A stretch of DNA of 64,000 nucleotides from Cercis canadensis (taxonomy: Eukaryota > Streptophyta > Magnoliopsida > Fabales > Fabaceae), in contig QAOA01001247.1 in assembly GCA_003255065.1 (NCBI GenBank), positions 196,092 to 260,091 of the forward strand. Reading direction: 5' to 3'. Made by a program: the position numbers and the translations under genes. The notes beneath the pieces were generated by a model, which was not told the DNA's origin, did not search any database, and saw only the letters and a list, made by a program, of their open reading frames with translations. Below, one piece after another: positions 22,858 through 32,722 of the stretch; position 1 is the first letter of the stretch; each line of letters starts with the position of its first letter.

Positions 22858-24300
22858 AGTTTTGTTATGCAATGTCCTGCGCAGCACCTCAAAAGCATTT
22901 CCTTTTTTGCAATGGTGATAGTTATTGGGTGCTTGGGCATTAAATTCAATTCTTTTGTGGAAGTTCTGCATGATGTTCCATAAAACCATGATAACAAGTT
23001 TTGAAGTTTGTTTCTCTGGCAAAGTCATGGGATATTGATGCTTATGGGAGCTGTGTGTCATTAGAGTAAAAGACTTGCTCTGCATTGAGTTCTTTTGTCA
23101 TTTGACCATAATTTAGTGTTAGCATTTGTGGATCCAAAGTGGGGGAACTACCTTGATTACTTAAATTTAACCACTGATGAAGTCATATAGTTAAAGGTTG
23201 CATTATGGGATATTATCAAAAGGATTTTGTTAATACTTGAATGATAACGATTATCATTCTATTTTAAATCCAACATTATCCTTCATCCTTATAATTTCTA
23301 ATTTTCTGCTCAATTTCCTTGTAACTAACTTCCTAGATGATATATGGATTTTGCAACCGGATGATACGTTTAATGTTGTTCATTTTAACTTTTTACTCTC
23401 CTATAATAAATATGTTGTTGATGTTTCTAAACTTGCAGGGTGAATGATCCAGTGGCAATGAAGTTGCTCAGCAAGGCAGGAGAGATGACCTCCCTGGAGC
23501 CTCCTGAGGATGAAAGCATTAGAACTCTATATGTTGGTGGACTTGATGCTAGGGTCAGTGAGCAGGATCTGCGGGATAACTTTTACGCCCATGGTGAAAT
23601 TGAATCCATTAAGATGGTCCTCCAACGGGCTTGTGCTTTTGTAACCTACACAACCAGAGAAGGTGCAGAAAAAGCAGCAGAAGAGCTCTCCAACAAACTG
23701 GTTATCAAGGGCCTGAGGCTAAAGCTGATGTGGGGTAGACCTCAGACAGCAAAACCGGAGTCAGAAAGCTCAGATCAAGCAAGGCAGCAGGCATCAGTGG
23801 CTCATAGTGGCTTGTTGCCACGAGCAGTTATATCACAGCAACAGAACCAGGACCAAGCCCAAGGAATGCATTACTATAACATTCCACCCCCTCCACAGCA
23901 GGAAAGAAGCTATTACCCATCAATGGATCCTCAAAGAATGGGTGCCCTTGTTCCATCTCTGGAAGGTCCACAAGGTGGCCCATCCGTGTCTGGTGAGAAT
24001 AAACCCAGTTTGGAGAAGCAGCAAATGCAACAATACCCCCCTCATTTGATGCCCCCACCACCTGGGCAACAATATCACCATCAGTATTATCCTCCATACG
24101 GTTATATGCCGCCAGTGCCTCCTTATCAACAGTACCCACCACCATACAATGCTGCAATGGCGCCATCACAGCCACCACCAGTAAATCAGCCCTATCAGCA
24201 TTCTATGCAACCGGGGTCTTCTGCGCACTCAGGATCTGGACCGGCTGGATTTGCACCAGCTGAATCTGGAACATCAACGTCAGAGTCACTGCAGCAGTGA
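20168..24300 (+). CDS. MAC5: Spliceosome-associated CCCH/RRM protein (MAC5/RBM22)
   Basis: The protein is the plant counterpart of RBM22 and yeast Ecm2. It is a nuclear component of the MOS4-associated (Prp19/NTC) complex that contacts U6 and pre-mRNA in the catalytic spliceosome. In Arabidopsis, MAC5 proteins also affect miRNA levels and immunity. Coding exons are 20168-20272, 21431-21700, 22518-22741 and 23439-24300, with GT-AG introns, closing in frame at 486 residues. The N-terminal half has a cysteine-rich zinc-binding region (CESC at 23-26, CKIC, CQTC, CQVC). Next is a C-x7-C-x5-C-x3-H finger at 163-181 and an RRM at about 229-302 with RNP2 LYVGGL and RNP1-like ACAFVTY. The tail after 305 is rich in proline, glutamine and tyrosine and probably disordered. 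Intron 3 holds a C run followed by (TC)n at 22803-22852. Confidence 0.96.
22803..22852 (+). repeat. Compound C-run / (TC)n microsatellite
   Basis: About 14 consecutive C bases are followed by about 18 TC repeats, inside intron 3 of the MAC5 gene just after the donor region. Such a tract is likely to vary in length between individuals and to be error-prone in sequencing. Confidence 0.95.
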
Positions 24301-25769
24301 AATTTTCCCATTATACTAATGTTAAGCTATGTTTATTTCTTGCACAAATTTTTACCTTAAATTGACCATGCTGACAGGGAATGTGTTTTGGCTCAGCAGT
24401 CGAGCACAACACAAATCCCTGGTGGATTTTCATGATTTGATTTTGTGCGTTGTAACTATTGGCTTCCTTGGTGAAATCACTGTCTTATCTTGTTCTAGGA
24501 TTACTGATGATCAGTTATAATGTAGAAACTTAATCCGTTTTAATAGGGAAGCAGTGAGTAAAACTTCGCAATTGATTTTATAGTTATACCATCAAATTAA
24601 TGATTCAGTAAGAAAGATAGTTGCCTGTGGATTTTTTAGTTGTTGAAAATTTTTGGTATTTCATTCAGTTTTAAGGTAAATAACTGTGTTCGCCTGCTTG
24701 GTTGCTTTTGTTCAATGTAATTTGAATTCGGTTGTTGAAAGAGTTACTTGGGTGCTAATTTATTGTTATATGATAAATTGTTAAAAATCATTTTAAGGCA
24801 GAATGGAAGTCTTGTGACATATGTACGATCATACCCAAAGAAAAGAAAAAACAATGTCCGATATTGTCATATGGTAATAAATAAGTGCCAATATTCATGA
24901 TACAATTGTTTGTAGCAGCTAAAAAAATTATGAAATGTTTTGTGTTTTTGTTCATGTTCAATGATCTTAAAATTGGTGACTGTTGTTTTATTTAGTTAAA
25001 TACGCTTCTCTAAGTCTTAAAAACAATTTGACATTTTTTTCTGAATAATGTTTAGAAAAATTCTTCGCATAAAACTGAGAATTGGAATAGTTAGCGCAAT
25101 TTAGTTAAATAAACAATAGATATTATTGATAAGGTTCATTGGTAGCAACCAAACTCAGAAGAGCCCCAGAAACTGAACAAAGTACAAGAGAAAGAGTGAC
25201 ACAGCACTCAGCTACACTATATTTACAAAGGAAGATAGGCAAAACAATTACATATCAATTACTAAACAGAATTCTTCAACATCAGACATGGTTGTGTTAA
25301 CAAATTTTAGTAAGGGTCGAAGCTTTTTCCACTGAATATTTTGTCATTCATTGCCTTCCAAATTCTCCATAATATAAAAGTAGCAAGGCTAATCATTCAT
25401 TGTGTCTTGTTTACCTTTCAAGCTCATACCTAACCATGATCACCAGAGAAAGAGTTCTAGCCCAGTAGAACGTGCTCTCAATCATAAAACCGGTCTTCTC
25501 ACTCTCCTTCTCCAGTTCGAATTATCTTGATTATAAATGCAATTGTTATTTATCTATAAGTCGGAAAAAAAATACCACTAATCTCATATTCAAATAAGAT
25601 AGGAAGTTTGTTCTCATACCAAAAGGAGATAAAAGGAAAACCTGTTAGGCTTTTGCATAGTTGAGGAATAAATGGAGCTGAGATTCACCAATAGATCTGC
25701 AGGTACCAAAAATTTCGTTGATGGAATCAATCCTAATTAATATTTGTCATCACTCTTGTTGAATTTTCA
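24301..25769. other. MAC5 3' flank and intergenic DNA
   Basis: The first few hundred bases probably include the MAC5 3' UTR. No further gene is recognised. A LINE fragment is present at 25310-25390. Confidence 0.6.
25310..25390 (-). mobile_element. LINE-derived fragment (zf-RVT-like region)
   Basis: The minus strand reads SLATFILWRIWKAMNDKIFS followed by GKSFDPY and a stop. The 'LWRIWKxRNxxIF' pattern is characteristic of the region after the reverse transcriptase in plant LINE ORF2 and of copies scattered in plant genomes. Only about 27 residues remain and no reverse transcriptase motif is nearby, so this is a dead fragment. Confidence 0.6.
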
Positions 25770-26281
25770 ATTATCCCAGTTTCTTGAAAAAATTTCCGCG
25801 TCATTGAAAATTTTTGGGTTCTATTAAGGTTACAAGAATTAAGATTTTTGAAATCATTGCAAATTATTTCTTGAGAATTTTCTTCAATCATGAATTCAAA
25901 TACAAGCAAAGAAGTAGTAACCCATATGATGAAGACCTCATAAGCAATCTGCCCCATAGCATTCATAGTCACATGCTCTCTTTTCTTCCCACAAAAGAGG
26001 CAATAGCTACTAGTGTCCTATATTGCTAGATAGGACACTTGTAGTTACTGCATCTATTCTGAGAAGAAAAAAGAGAATATGAGCGAGAATGCTTTGGGGC
26101 AGATCACTTATGAGGTCTTCACTATCTGGGCTAGGAATTCTTTGCTTCTTGTTTGTTGTATTTGAATTCATGGTTGTAGAAAATTCTTGAGAAATAATTC
26201 AATAGGTTTTCAATAATCTAAAATCTAGTAACCTCAATAAAGCCAAAAGATTTGAAATGATGCAGCAAAAATTGGGATAAA
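25770..26281. repeat. Large inverted duplication of an F-box gene fragment
   Basis: Left arm 25770-26020 and right arm 26031-26281 are imperfect reverse complements, roughly three-quarters identical by eye, separated by a 10-nt spacer. Both arms encode the start of an F-box/FBD/LRR-type protein. The left arm on the plus strand reads DLISNLPHSIHSHMLSFLPT then KEAIATSVL. The right arm on the minus strand reads DLISDLPQSILAHILFFLLR then IDAVTTSVLSS. The copies meet tail to tail. A transcript across it would fold into a long hairpin. This fits the inverted-duplication origin proposed for young plant MIRNA genes, but transcription is not shown. Confidence 0.8.
25814..26029 (+). pseudogene. F-box protein fragment (left arm of the hairpin)
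   Basis: An open frame of 71 codons ends with an F-box-like segment, DLISNLPHSIHSHMLSFLPT followed by KEAIATSVLYC, then stops where the sequence turns into the inverted copy. In intact FBD/F-box/LRR proteins this segment continues with a tryptophan-containing F-box end and leucine-rich repeats, which are absent. The fragment cannot make a working F-box adaptor and is best seen as a truncated relic. Confidence 0.6.
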
Positions 26282-26378
26282 ACTTACCCATAAACTGGAC
26301 TACAGCTTGATGGAAAATTCATCAAGACCGATGAGAAAAGATTCTAAGCGTAAAAGTTGAACTCCTTTCCTACAGTTT

Positions 26379-26667
26379 CTATCAAGAATCTTGTTTCTTT
26401 GAGATGAAACAATCCAGCTGTTGATAAACTGCATCTCGAAGAACCTACAAAGGAGGGAGAAAACGGTCAAGGAGACCAGGTACCTCCTCTCACGCTCAAG
26501 TCAATGGGAGCAAACCAAGAGTGAGAAGAGAGTGAATATGACATAAGACTTAAGAAATACCTTCTTAAATAAGAAGAAAAATACCTCCTCAAGGGTAATA
26601 TAGTCTTTTTATTATAGTAAAATATATTATATTAACACTCGCTAAACATGATATGTTCTTATTTATT
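26379..26667. repeat. Left copy of a 289-bp direct repeat flanking an N
   Basis: The copy is equal in length to 26669-26957, and three substitutions were seen (for example gataaactgc against gataaattgc). A single N at 26668 separates the copies. It looks like an unmerged overlap between two contigs that differ slightly, perhaps alleles. Confidence 0.85.
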
Positions 26668-26668
26668 N

Positions 26669-26957
26669 CTATCAAGAATCTTGTTTCTTTGAGATGAAAC
26701 AATCCAGCTGTTGATAAATTGCATCTCGAAGAACCTACAAAGGAGGGAAAAAACGGTCAAGGAGACCAGGTACCTCCTCTCACGCTCAAGTCAATGAGAG
26801 CAAACCAAGAGTGAGAAGAGAGTGAATATGACATAAGACTTAAGAAATACCTTCTTAAATAAGAAGAAAAATACCTCCTCAAGGGTAATATAGTCTTTTT
26901 ATTATAGTAAAATATATTATATTAACACTCGCTAAACATGATATGTTCTTATTTATT
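26669..26957. repeat. Right copy of the 289-bp direct repeat
   Basis: This is the partner of 26379-26667. This copy continues into the 126-bp tandem array and is the likely true sequence. Confidence 0.85.
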
Positions 26958-27990
26958 GTTAAAAGAGTAGTGTTAATCTTACGTTACAAATCTCACCAAA
27001 CTCATTTCTTACGGTTTCTGCCAAGAATCTTGTTTTTTTCTTTTAGATGAGAAAATCGGGCTAAACATGATATGTTCGTATTTATTATTAAAAGAGAAGT
27101 GTTAATATGATCCTACCAAATCTCACCAAACTCCTTTTCTACAGCTTCTATCGAGAATCTTGTTTCTTTGAGATGAGATGATCTAGCTAAACATGATATG
27201 TTTGTATTTATCCGTTAAAAGAGAAGTGTTAATTTGAGGCTATCAAATCTCACCAAACTCATTTCCTACGGTTTTTGTCAAGAATCTAATTTCTTTAAGA
27301 TAAGACAATCTAGCTAAACATGATATAATCATATCTATTGTTAAAAGAGAAGAGTTAATATGACGCTATTAAATATATTGTATTTATTGTTAAAAGAGAA
27401 GTGTTAATCTGACGCTATTAAATATCACCAAACTCCTTTCATACTGTTTTTGTTGAGAATCTTGTTTATTTGAGATAAGGCAATATAGCTAAACATGATA
27501 CATTCGTATTTATCCATTAAAAGAGAAGGGATAAATTGACAGTACTAAATCTCACCAAACTCCTTTCATCGGTTTCTGCAGAGAATCTTGTTTCTTTGAA
27601 ATGAGACGATCCAGCTAAATATGATATATTTGTATTTATTGTTAAAATAGAAGTTTTAATATAATGTTACATAATCTCACCGAACTCCTTTTTCATGGTT
27701 TTTGCCGATAATCTTGTTTCTTATGAGATGAGACAATCTAACTAAACATGATATATTCGTATTTATTGTTAAAAGAGAATTGTTAATCTAACACTACCAA
27801 ATCTCACCAAACCCCATTAAAGTGAATTTTGGGCTACACATAGTTTTGATTCACTCATGGTGGTTTTGATAACACCAAGGGTGCAGCTAAGAAGCCTAAG
27901 ATCCAAAGGTCAATGTGGTGCAGTTATTTCTTTGATATGAGAGAATCCAAGTAAACATAATATGTTCGTATTTATTGTTAAAGAGGATTG
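26940..27990. repeat. Tandem array of ~126-bp units
   Basis: The phrase gctaaacatgatatgttcgt, or a close variant, recurs at about 27060, 27186, 27313, 27488, 27614, 27741 and 27951. Each is followed by a ttaaaagagaagtgttaat block, a caaatctcaccaaactcctt block and a gagaatcttgtttctttgag block. The period is 126-127 bp except for one unit with a ~50-bp internal partial duplication (27313 to 27488) and one with an insertion (27741 to 27951). There are about eight units of moderate divergence. No coding function is seen. Confidence 0.85.
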
Positions 27991-28961
27991 TTAATTTGAC
28001 ACAAATCCCATCAAAGTAACTGTGGATATACATATAGTTCAAATTTTCCTATGGTGGTTCGGATAATACCAGGGCCAGGGGTTGAGCCAAGGCCTAAAGA
28101 TCAATTGCTGCAATTATTTATATGCCTCTATAATGGATATAATTTAATACAGAAAAATACAGCACCAAACGCCTCATGAATGCATCATAGTTTGAAATTT
28201 TGGATGCTGCTTACTCTAGCCTTGTTCATAGCATCAAAGAAGCTTTGAAACCCTTAAATTATGTTGGCTTAGAAAACTTAATTCATCAAACCAAACATAA
28301 ATGGGGTTCTATTAAACTTGGTTAGCTCTTGTAGAAAAGTTGAGTGTCTTCTTTATGGGATTCATGATTCTGTGTTGACATACTCCGTTTTTACCAAGGT
28401 TGTCCATAATGCCCTTTTTTTCATTAGCCAAAAAATACTCTCTAATTCTTATAGTTAGAGAAGATACCATTAAACCTACCGATCATTAGTTGATGTATAT
28501 TGACCCACAAGTCAATTACTTATCTGTAATGTATAAACCCCTAAATAAAAATATCTGTTGGGTGTAACTCTTGAGCATTCTCTTTATGTGATCCATGATT
28601 TGTGTTAGCATACTCCATTACTACTAAGGTTGCCCATGATACCCTTTTTTCCATTAGCCAAAAAAATACCCTCTAATTCTTATGTTAGTACACCAAACTT
28701 ACATGTCATTTGTTTTTTAATATTTTATTGGAGGTTTCTTAGATATTTTATTGTATGTTATACTATATAAGAATAACTATGTAAATGACATGTGTACAAA
28801 TTAACTGCTTTTAAGTTTGTTTAAAAAAATAAGATAAATTAATTTTATATAAAATAAAATATTAAAATTATATATGTTTGCCACATCAGTGTAAGACATA
28901 CACATAGTATCATAGAATCCCCATATTTTATTTTATGTATATTGACTCACAAGTCAATTAC

Positions 28962-29285
28962 TTAGCTGTAAAGTGTAAATTCCCAAAAAAAATCAGTTGG
29001 GCTAACAAATTGGACCTCCACCTCTAATTCTCACATCGGTCTTGGCCCATTATGAGTGTGGCCCAATTCTATCAACTCGGTAACCCGAGCCCACAACACG
29101 TGTGACGAACTCACAAAACCCTAGTGACTGACCAGCGACTCTCTTATATGTCATCCTCGTCCTCTTCCTCTAGTCGCTAGGGTTTATTCTGGCACGCTCT
29201 GCACCTCGCTCTCATCAGAGAATCCAACAATGGTTGCCGCCAAGAAAACCGTAAGCTCCTTTTATCTCTCACCTATGCCAGGCTT
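28962..29285. repeat. Left copy of a direct repeat covering the eL30 promoter and exon 1
   Basis: The 324-bp copy matches 29287-29616 (330 bp); the length difference is a 6-bp insertion in the ctcttc tract, and a few substitutions were seen. The copy includes an ATG at 29230 and a duplicate of eL30 exon 1 (29230-29250) with its donor. It ends at the N at 29286. It is most likely an assembly artefact of overlapping contig ends, so this should not be counted as a second eL30 gene. Confidence 0.85.
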
Positions 29286-29384
29286 NTTAGCTGTAAAGTG
29301 TAAATTCCCAAAAAAAATCAGTTGGGCTAACAAATTGGACCTCCACCTCTAATTCTCACATCGGTCTTGGCCTATTATGAGTGT

Positions 29385-29516
29385 GGCCCAATTCTATCAA
29401 CTCGGTAACCCAAGCCCACAACACGTGTGACGAACTCACAAAACCCTAGTGACTGACCAGCGACTCTCTTATATGTCATCCTCGTCCTCTTCGTCTTCCT
29501 CTAGTCGCTAGGGTTT
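29385..29516 (+). promoter_or_regulatory. eL30 promoter elements (site II, G-box, telo-box)
   Basis: Upstream of the eL30 start are GGCCCA at 29385-29390 and AGCCCA at 29413-29418, which are site II-type elements bound by TCP factors. A perfect palindromic G-box, ACACGTGT, lies at 29421-29428. A telo-box, AAACCCTAG, is at 29441-29449, with its reverse complement TAGGGTTT at 29509-29516. Telo-box plus site II pairs are typical of plant ribosomal protein promoters and link expression to cell growth. The same set is duplicated in the artefactual copy to the left. Confidence 0.75.
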
Positions 29517-29560
29517 CTTCTGGCACGCTCTGCACCTCGCTCTCATCAGAGAATCCAACA

Positions 29561-31236
29561 ATGGTTGCCGCCAAGAAAACCGTAAGCTCCTTTTATCTCT
29601 CACCTATGCCAGGCTTCGGTGGTTTTCACAGCTGGGTTCTGATTCGGAATTTTCCTTAGCATTTATGTGTTGTTTTTGCTATTTTCTCTCGATCCAAACA
29701 CGGATTAATAGTTTCTCTGTTTCACTTTCTCCAGAAGAAGACCCATGAGTCTATCAATAACAGACTCGCTCTTGTGATGAAGAGCGGCAAGTATACCTTG
29801 GGGTATAAGACTGTGCTCAAATCCCTCAGAAACTCCAAAGGTATGCGCAATATACAATGGTTCTCATATACTGATTTGATTGTTTGATCAGCTAAATCAG
29901 AAGTGAATATGTTTCTGAAGAGTAAAACTGGTGTGTTGCTACTGTGGATTTTGTTTATGTCATTTAGGGATTTGTTAATGATGTAGAAAATATGGTAACT
30001 ATTCTTCTTCTTTTTTGCAGGGAAGCTTGTAATAATTGCTAACAACTGCCCTCCCCTGAGGAAATCCGAAATTGAGTATTATGCTATGCTTTCGAAAGTG
30101 GGAGTTCACCACTATAACGGGAGTGAGTTCCTAATCTAGTAGCACTTGGCACATCTCTGATGCATGTATCATTGGATAATATATTTGTATTATATCTGTA
30201 TTTAAACAGATGATTGAATGTCAGTCATCACTGAGTGATAGTAGTGAACGCTTTTATTTGATGATATGATATGTTTGCTTTCCTTGTAAATAGTTTTTTA
30301 GCAGATTCACGCAGAATATTATGGTTAAGAACAATTCTGCATCCTGCTGAGTCCTTTTCTACCTCTGATGCATTGGCTTTGTATGTGCTTAAAAATTATA
30401 TAAAGCACATGGTTATTCTTTAAGGTTTAGGTGTCAAGTTGTTTAAACTTTTAGCCTTCATTAGTGACTGTTTATTAGAAATTTTTCTGATTTTTTTATT
30501 TATCCGATGAGGAGATGGCACCATCTTGCCTCTTTTTTTTGAATTGTCTTACTAGCATTGGCGATAGCACTTGCATTGTTGTCACATGAGAGTTGGTCTG
30601 AAACTATTGCAGAATGCAGATTGAATTAATATTTGGCGGTTATAAATTTGATTGATCTGCATTTTTGTCAGATTTTCATCTACATTTAAAAGGCTACTTC
30701 GTATTGGGATTTTGTATTTCTGTCCAAATTTCCTGCTTGTAGTCCTGGAAACATGTTCCTATTTAAATATTTTGAAGTATCTTATATTTTTTGTTTATGA
30801 TTGATTGACAATATTGGGTGTGCTGTGATTGTAAATTTTGCATGGGATTGGTAGCAGTTTTATATGCATCTTCTTTTCTATATTCCTTTTCAATCTATAT
30901 TGTATATCAATTTGCATGTGATGTCTAAGGCTGTGATATCAAGTACATATGTTGATGGACATGGATATAAAATTCCCATATTTCCTGATTATTTATGTTC
31001 TGTTAAGCTTATTTACCAAAAAGTATCTTTGTTTATTGCAGACAATGTGGACTTGGGCACAGCCTGTGGAAAATATTTCAGAGTGTGCTGCCTAAGCATC
31101 ATTGATCCAGGTATCTTGTGCTTCCTAATATTACTTTAAGATTACAATTTGAATATGCATTTGTTTCCCTAATTGTTTGATGTTACTGTTTTCAGGTGAT
31201 TCTGATATCATCAAGACCATGCCTGGTGAACATTGA
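29561..31236 (+). CDS. RPL30: 60S ribosomal protein eL30
   Basis: This is a cytosolic large-subunit ribosomal protein. Coding exons are 29561-29581, 29735-29840, 30021-30122, 31042-31110 and 31196-31236, all with GT-AG introns. They close in frame at 112 residues, the standard plant eL30 length. Family-typical stretches are [60 protein letters not shown] and [12 protein letters not shown]. Exon 1 encodes only MVAAKKT, so the ATG lies in a very short first exon with the promoter just upstream, common for plant ribosomal protein genes. The contig-join duplication at 28962-29285 repeats the promoter and this exon, but only the right-hand copy is joined to the body of the gene. Confidence 0.97.
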
Positions 31237-32722
31237 GCCCTGGATGGTAGCAGAGATTTTGGTCGCCCCTTCCCGTAGTTCATAGTATTTGACATTGTTG
31301 TTTGTTGCTAGAAACTTTGAAGTTCCTATGTTCTTTTCTCTCTTGGTTGTTTTTATGGGAACACCTTATATTTAATCTGGATGGTTTCTTTTAGCCAAAT
31401 ACTTATACATTAATGTTCATCAAATATTTTCATTTTTATGATTTATAATTCTATCTTGCCACTGGAAAATGAAGGCTATTTAGTTTAGTATTTTATGATC
31501 TGGTTCGATGTGTTGCGCATGCTGGTTATTTCCCAAGCTAATAAGTTGACCAGCATTGGGATCCATTGAACTCAGTTATGTCTATGTATGTCAGCAAAGC
31601 ATATCACAAGGTATCCTCAGAATTTTATGGTTTTTTAGTACCCTTGTTTTCCCATAGCTTCGACCTGTGTTTTGGTCGTGAAAGCCGATTGGGGTGAATT
31701 TTATGGGTCATGGGGCTGCAATAGATTGAATTAACAGAGTAGCATCCATTTGCCTTCCTTAGGCGTGGTGAGGAGCTGGATTTTTTGTTTTAGGGTTGTA
31801 GAATTGGAGGAGCTTTGCGGTGTTCCATGTTCCGTGATGTTGCATATCCCATTATCTAATATCATAAATCTAAGATTCCCATTTTTATGAGTAAAAAATT
31901 ATTGAAGATATTTCCAGTGGAAAAAAGGGTCTAAATATTTTCATAATCGTATTAAAATAAATAATTCTGGTTTTTATATTATTGAATTTATGATTGAAAA
32001 ACTACTCTAGTATTTTTGTATGAAAAAATTGATGGAATACTGAAAATCTCGAGTCCCTACTTCGAGTATTTGGCTCTTTTAACCTCGTTAATGTGTTTTT
32101 CTTTATACTTTTTACCACAGTAATTTGCTTTCAACAGTCAATTTAACAGTCCATCTTTTATAGGAAGCCAGTCTCGTGAGGTCTCAGGGACTCATTTTTT
32201 AACTACGATGGGTGCAAGTTCTGTTCTTACTTAACTGTTAGATGCATCATAAACACCAGGCAGTAACTGACCACCAATTGAGGGGGAAAAAAACCTGTTA
32301 ATACCTAGGATTAGGATGTAAAGGAATTAGATAAGGCATTTTTTTTTTCTCCTGCTGGGAACAAATGCTGCTCTTTTATTCATTACAGGCCATAACAAGG
32401 GTATTTTATCCCCTACATGATTCTATTGCATTCATATTCAGTAGAATTTACGAATGAGACCTCCAAACCAAAGTTCACGCTTCAACACTCCAAATCTGCA
32501 TTTCAGACGCCTCAAAGATTCATATTTATGCATTGGATAGTATAGCGAGAGAAAGAGAAAAGGTGATAGCAAAATTTCCTCAGCTTCTATTTCTCTACCA
32601 TTGTGCTCTTTTGTGTAGTAGTATGAAATGAGCAGAACAGTAAAGATATGGCATCCATTACTTCAACCAATTTGTGTAACACATGAATCTATAGTTTGTA
32701 TTACCAAAGTTCATAGTATACA
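31237..32722. other. Intergenic region between convergent genes
   Basis: The eL30 gene (+) and the glutaredoxin-DUF547 gene (-) converge here, so both 3' UTRs lie in this interval, roughly 31237-31450 and 32345-32722. No other gene or clear repeat was recognised. Confidence 0.65.

Larger units (their letters stand above)
26282..28961. other. Repeat-rich intergenic region upstream of eL30
   Basis: This region contains a 289-bp assembly-type duplication around the N at 26668, the ~126-bp tandem array (about 26940-27990), and AT-rich sequence related to the dispersed repeat at 5210-5440. No open frame of interest is present. Around 28380-28680 a ~70-bp phrase (ccattagccaaaaaatac-ctctaattctta) occurs twice, a further local duplication. 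Confidence 0.65.

Noticed and set aside
23828..24178. Minus-strand open frame opposite MAC5 exon 4
   Set aside because: It is a shadow of the low-complexity proline/glutamine-rich tail on the plus strand.
26940..27990. CRISPR-like array
   Set aside because: The units are ~126 bp and similar throughout, without unique spacers, and this is a plant nuclear sequence.
29230..29250. A second eL30 start codon and first exon
   Set aside because: It lies in the left copy of the direct repeat around the N at 29286 and has no downstream exons of its own. An assembly overlap explains it better than a tandem gene.
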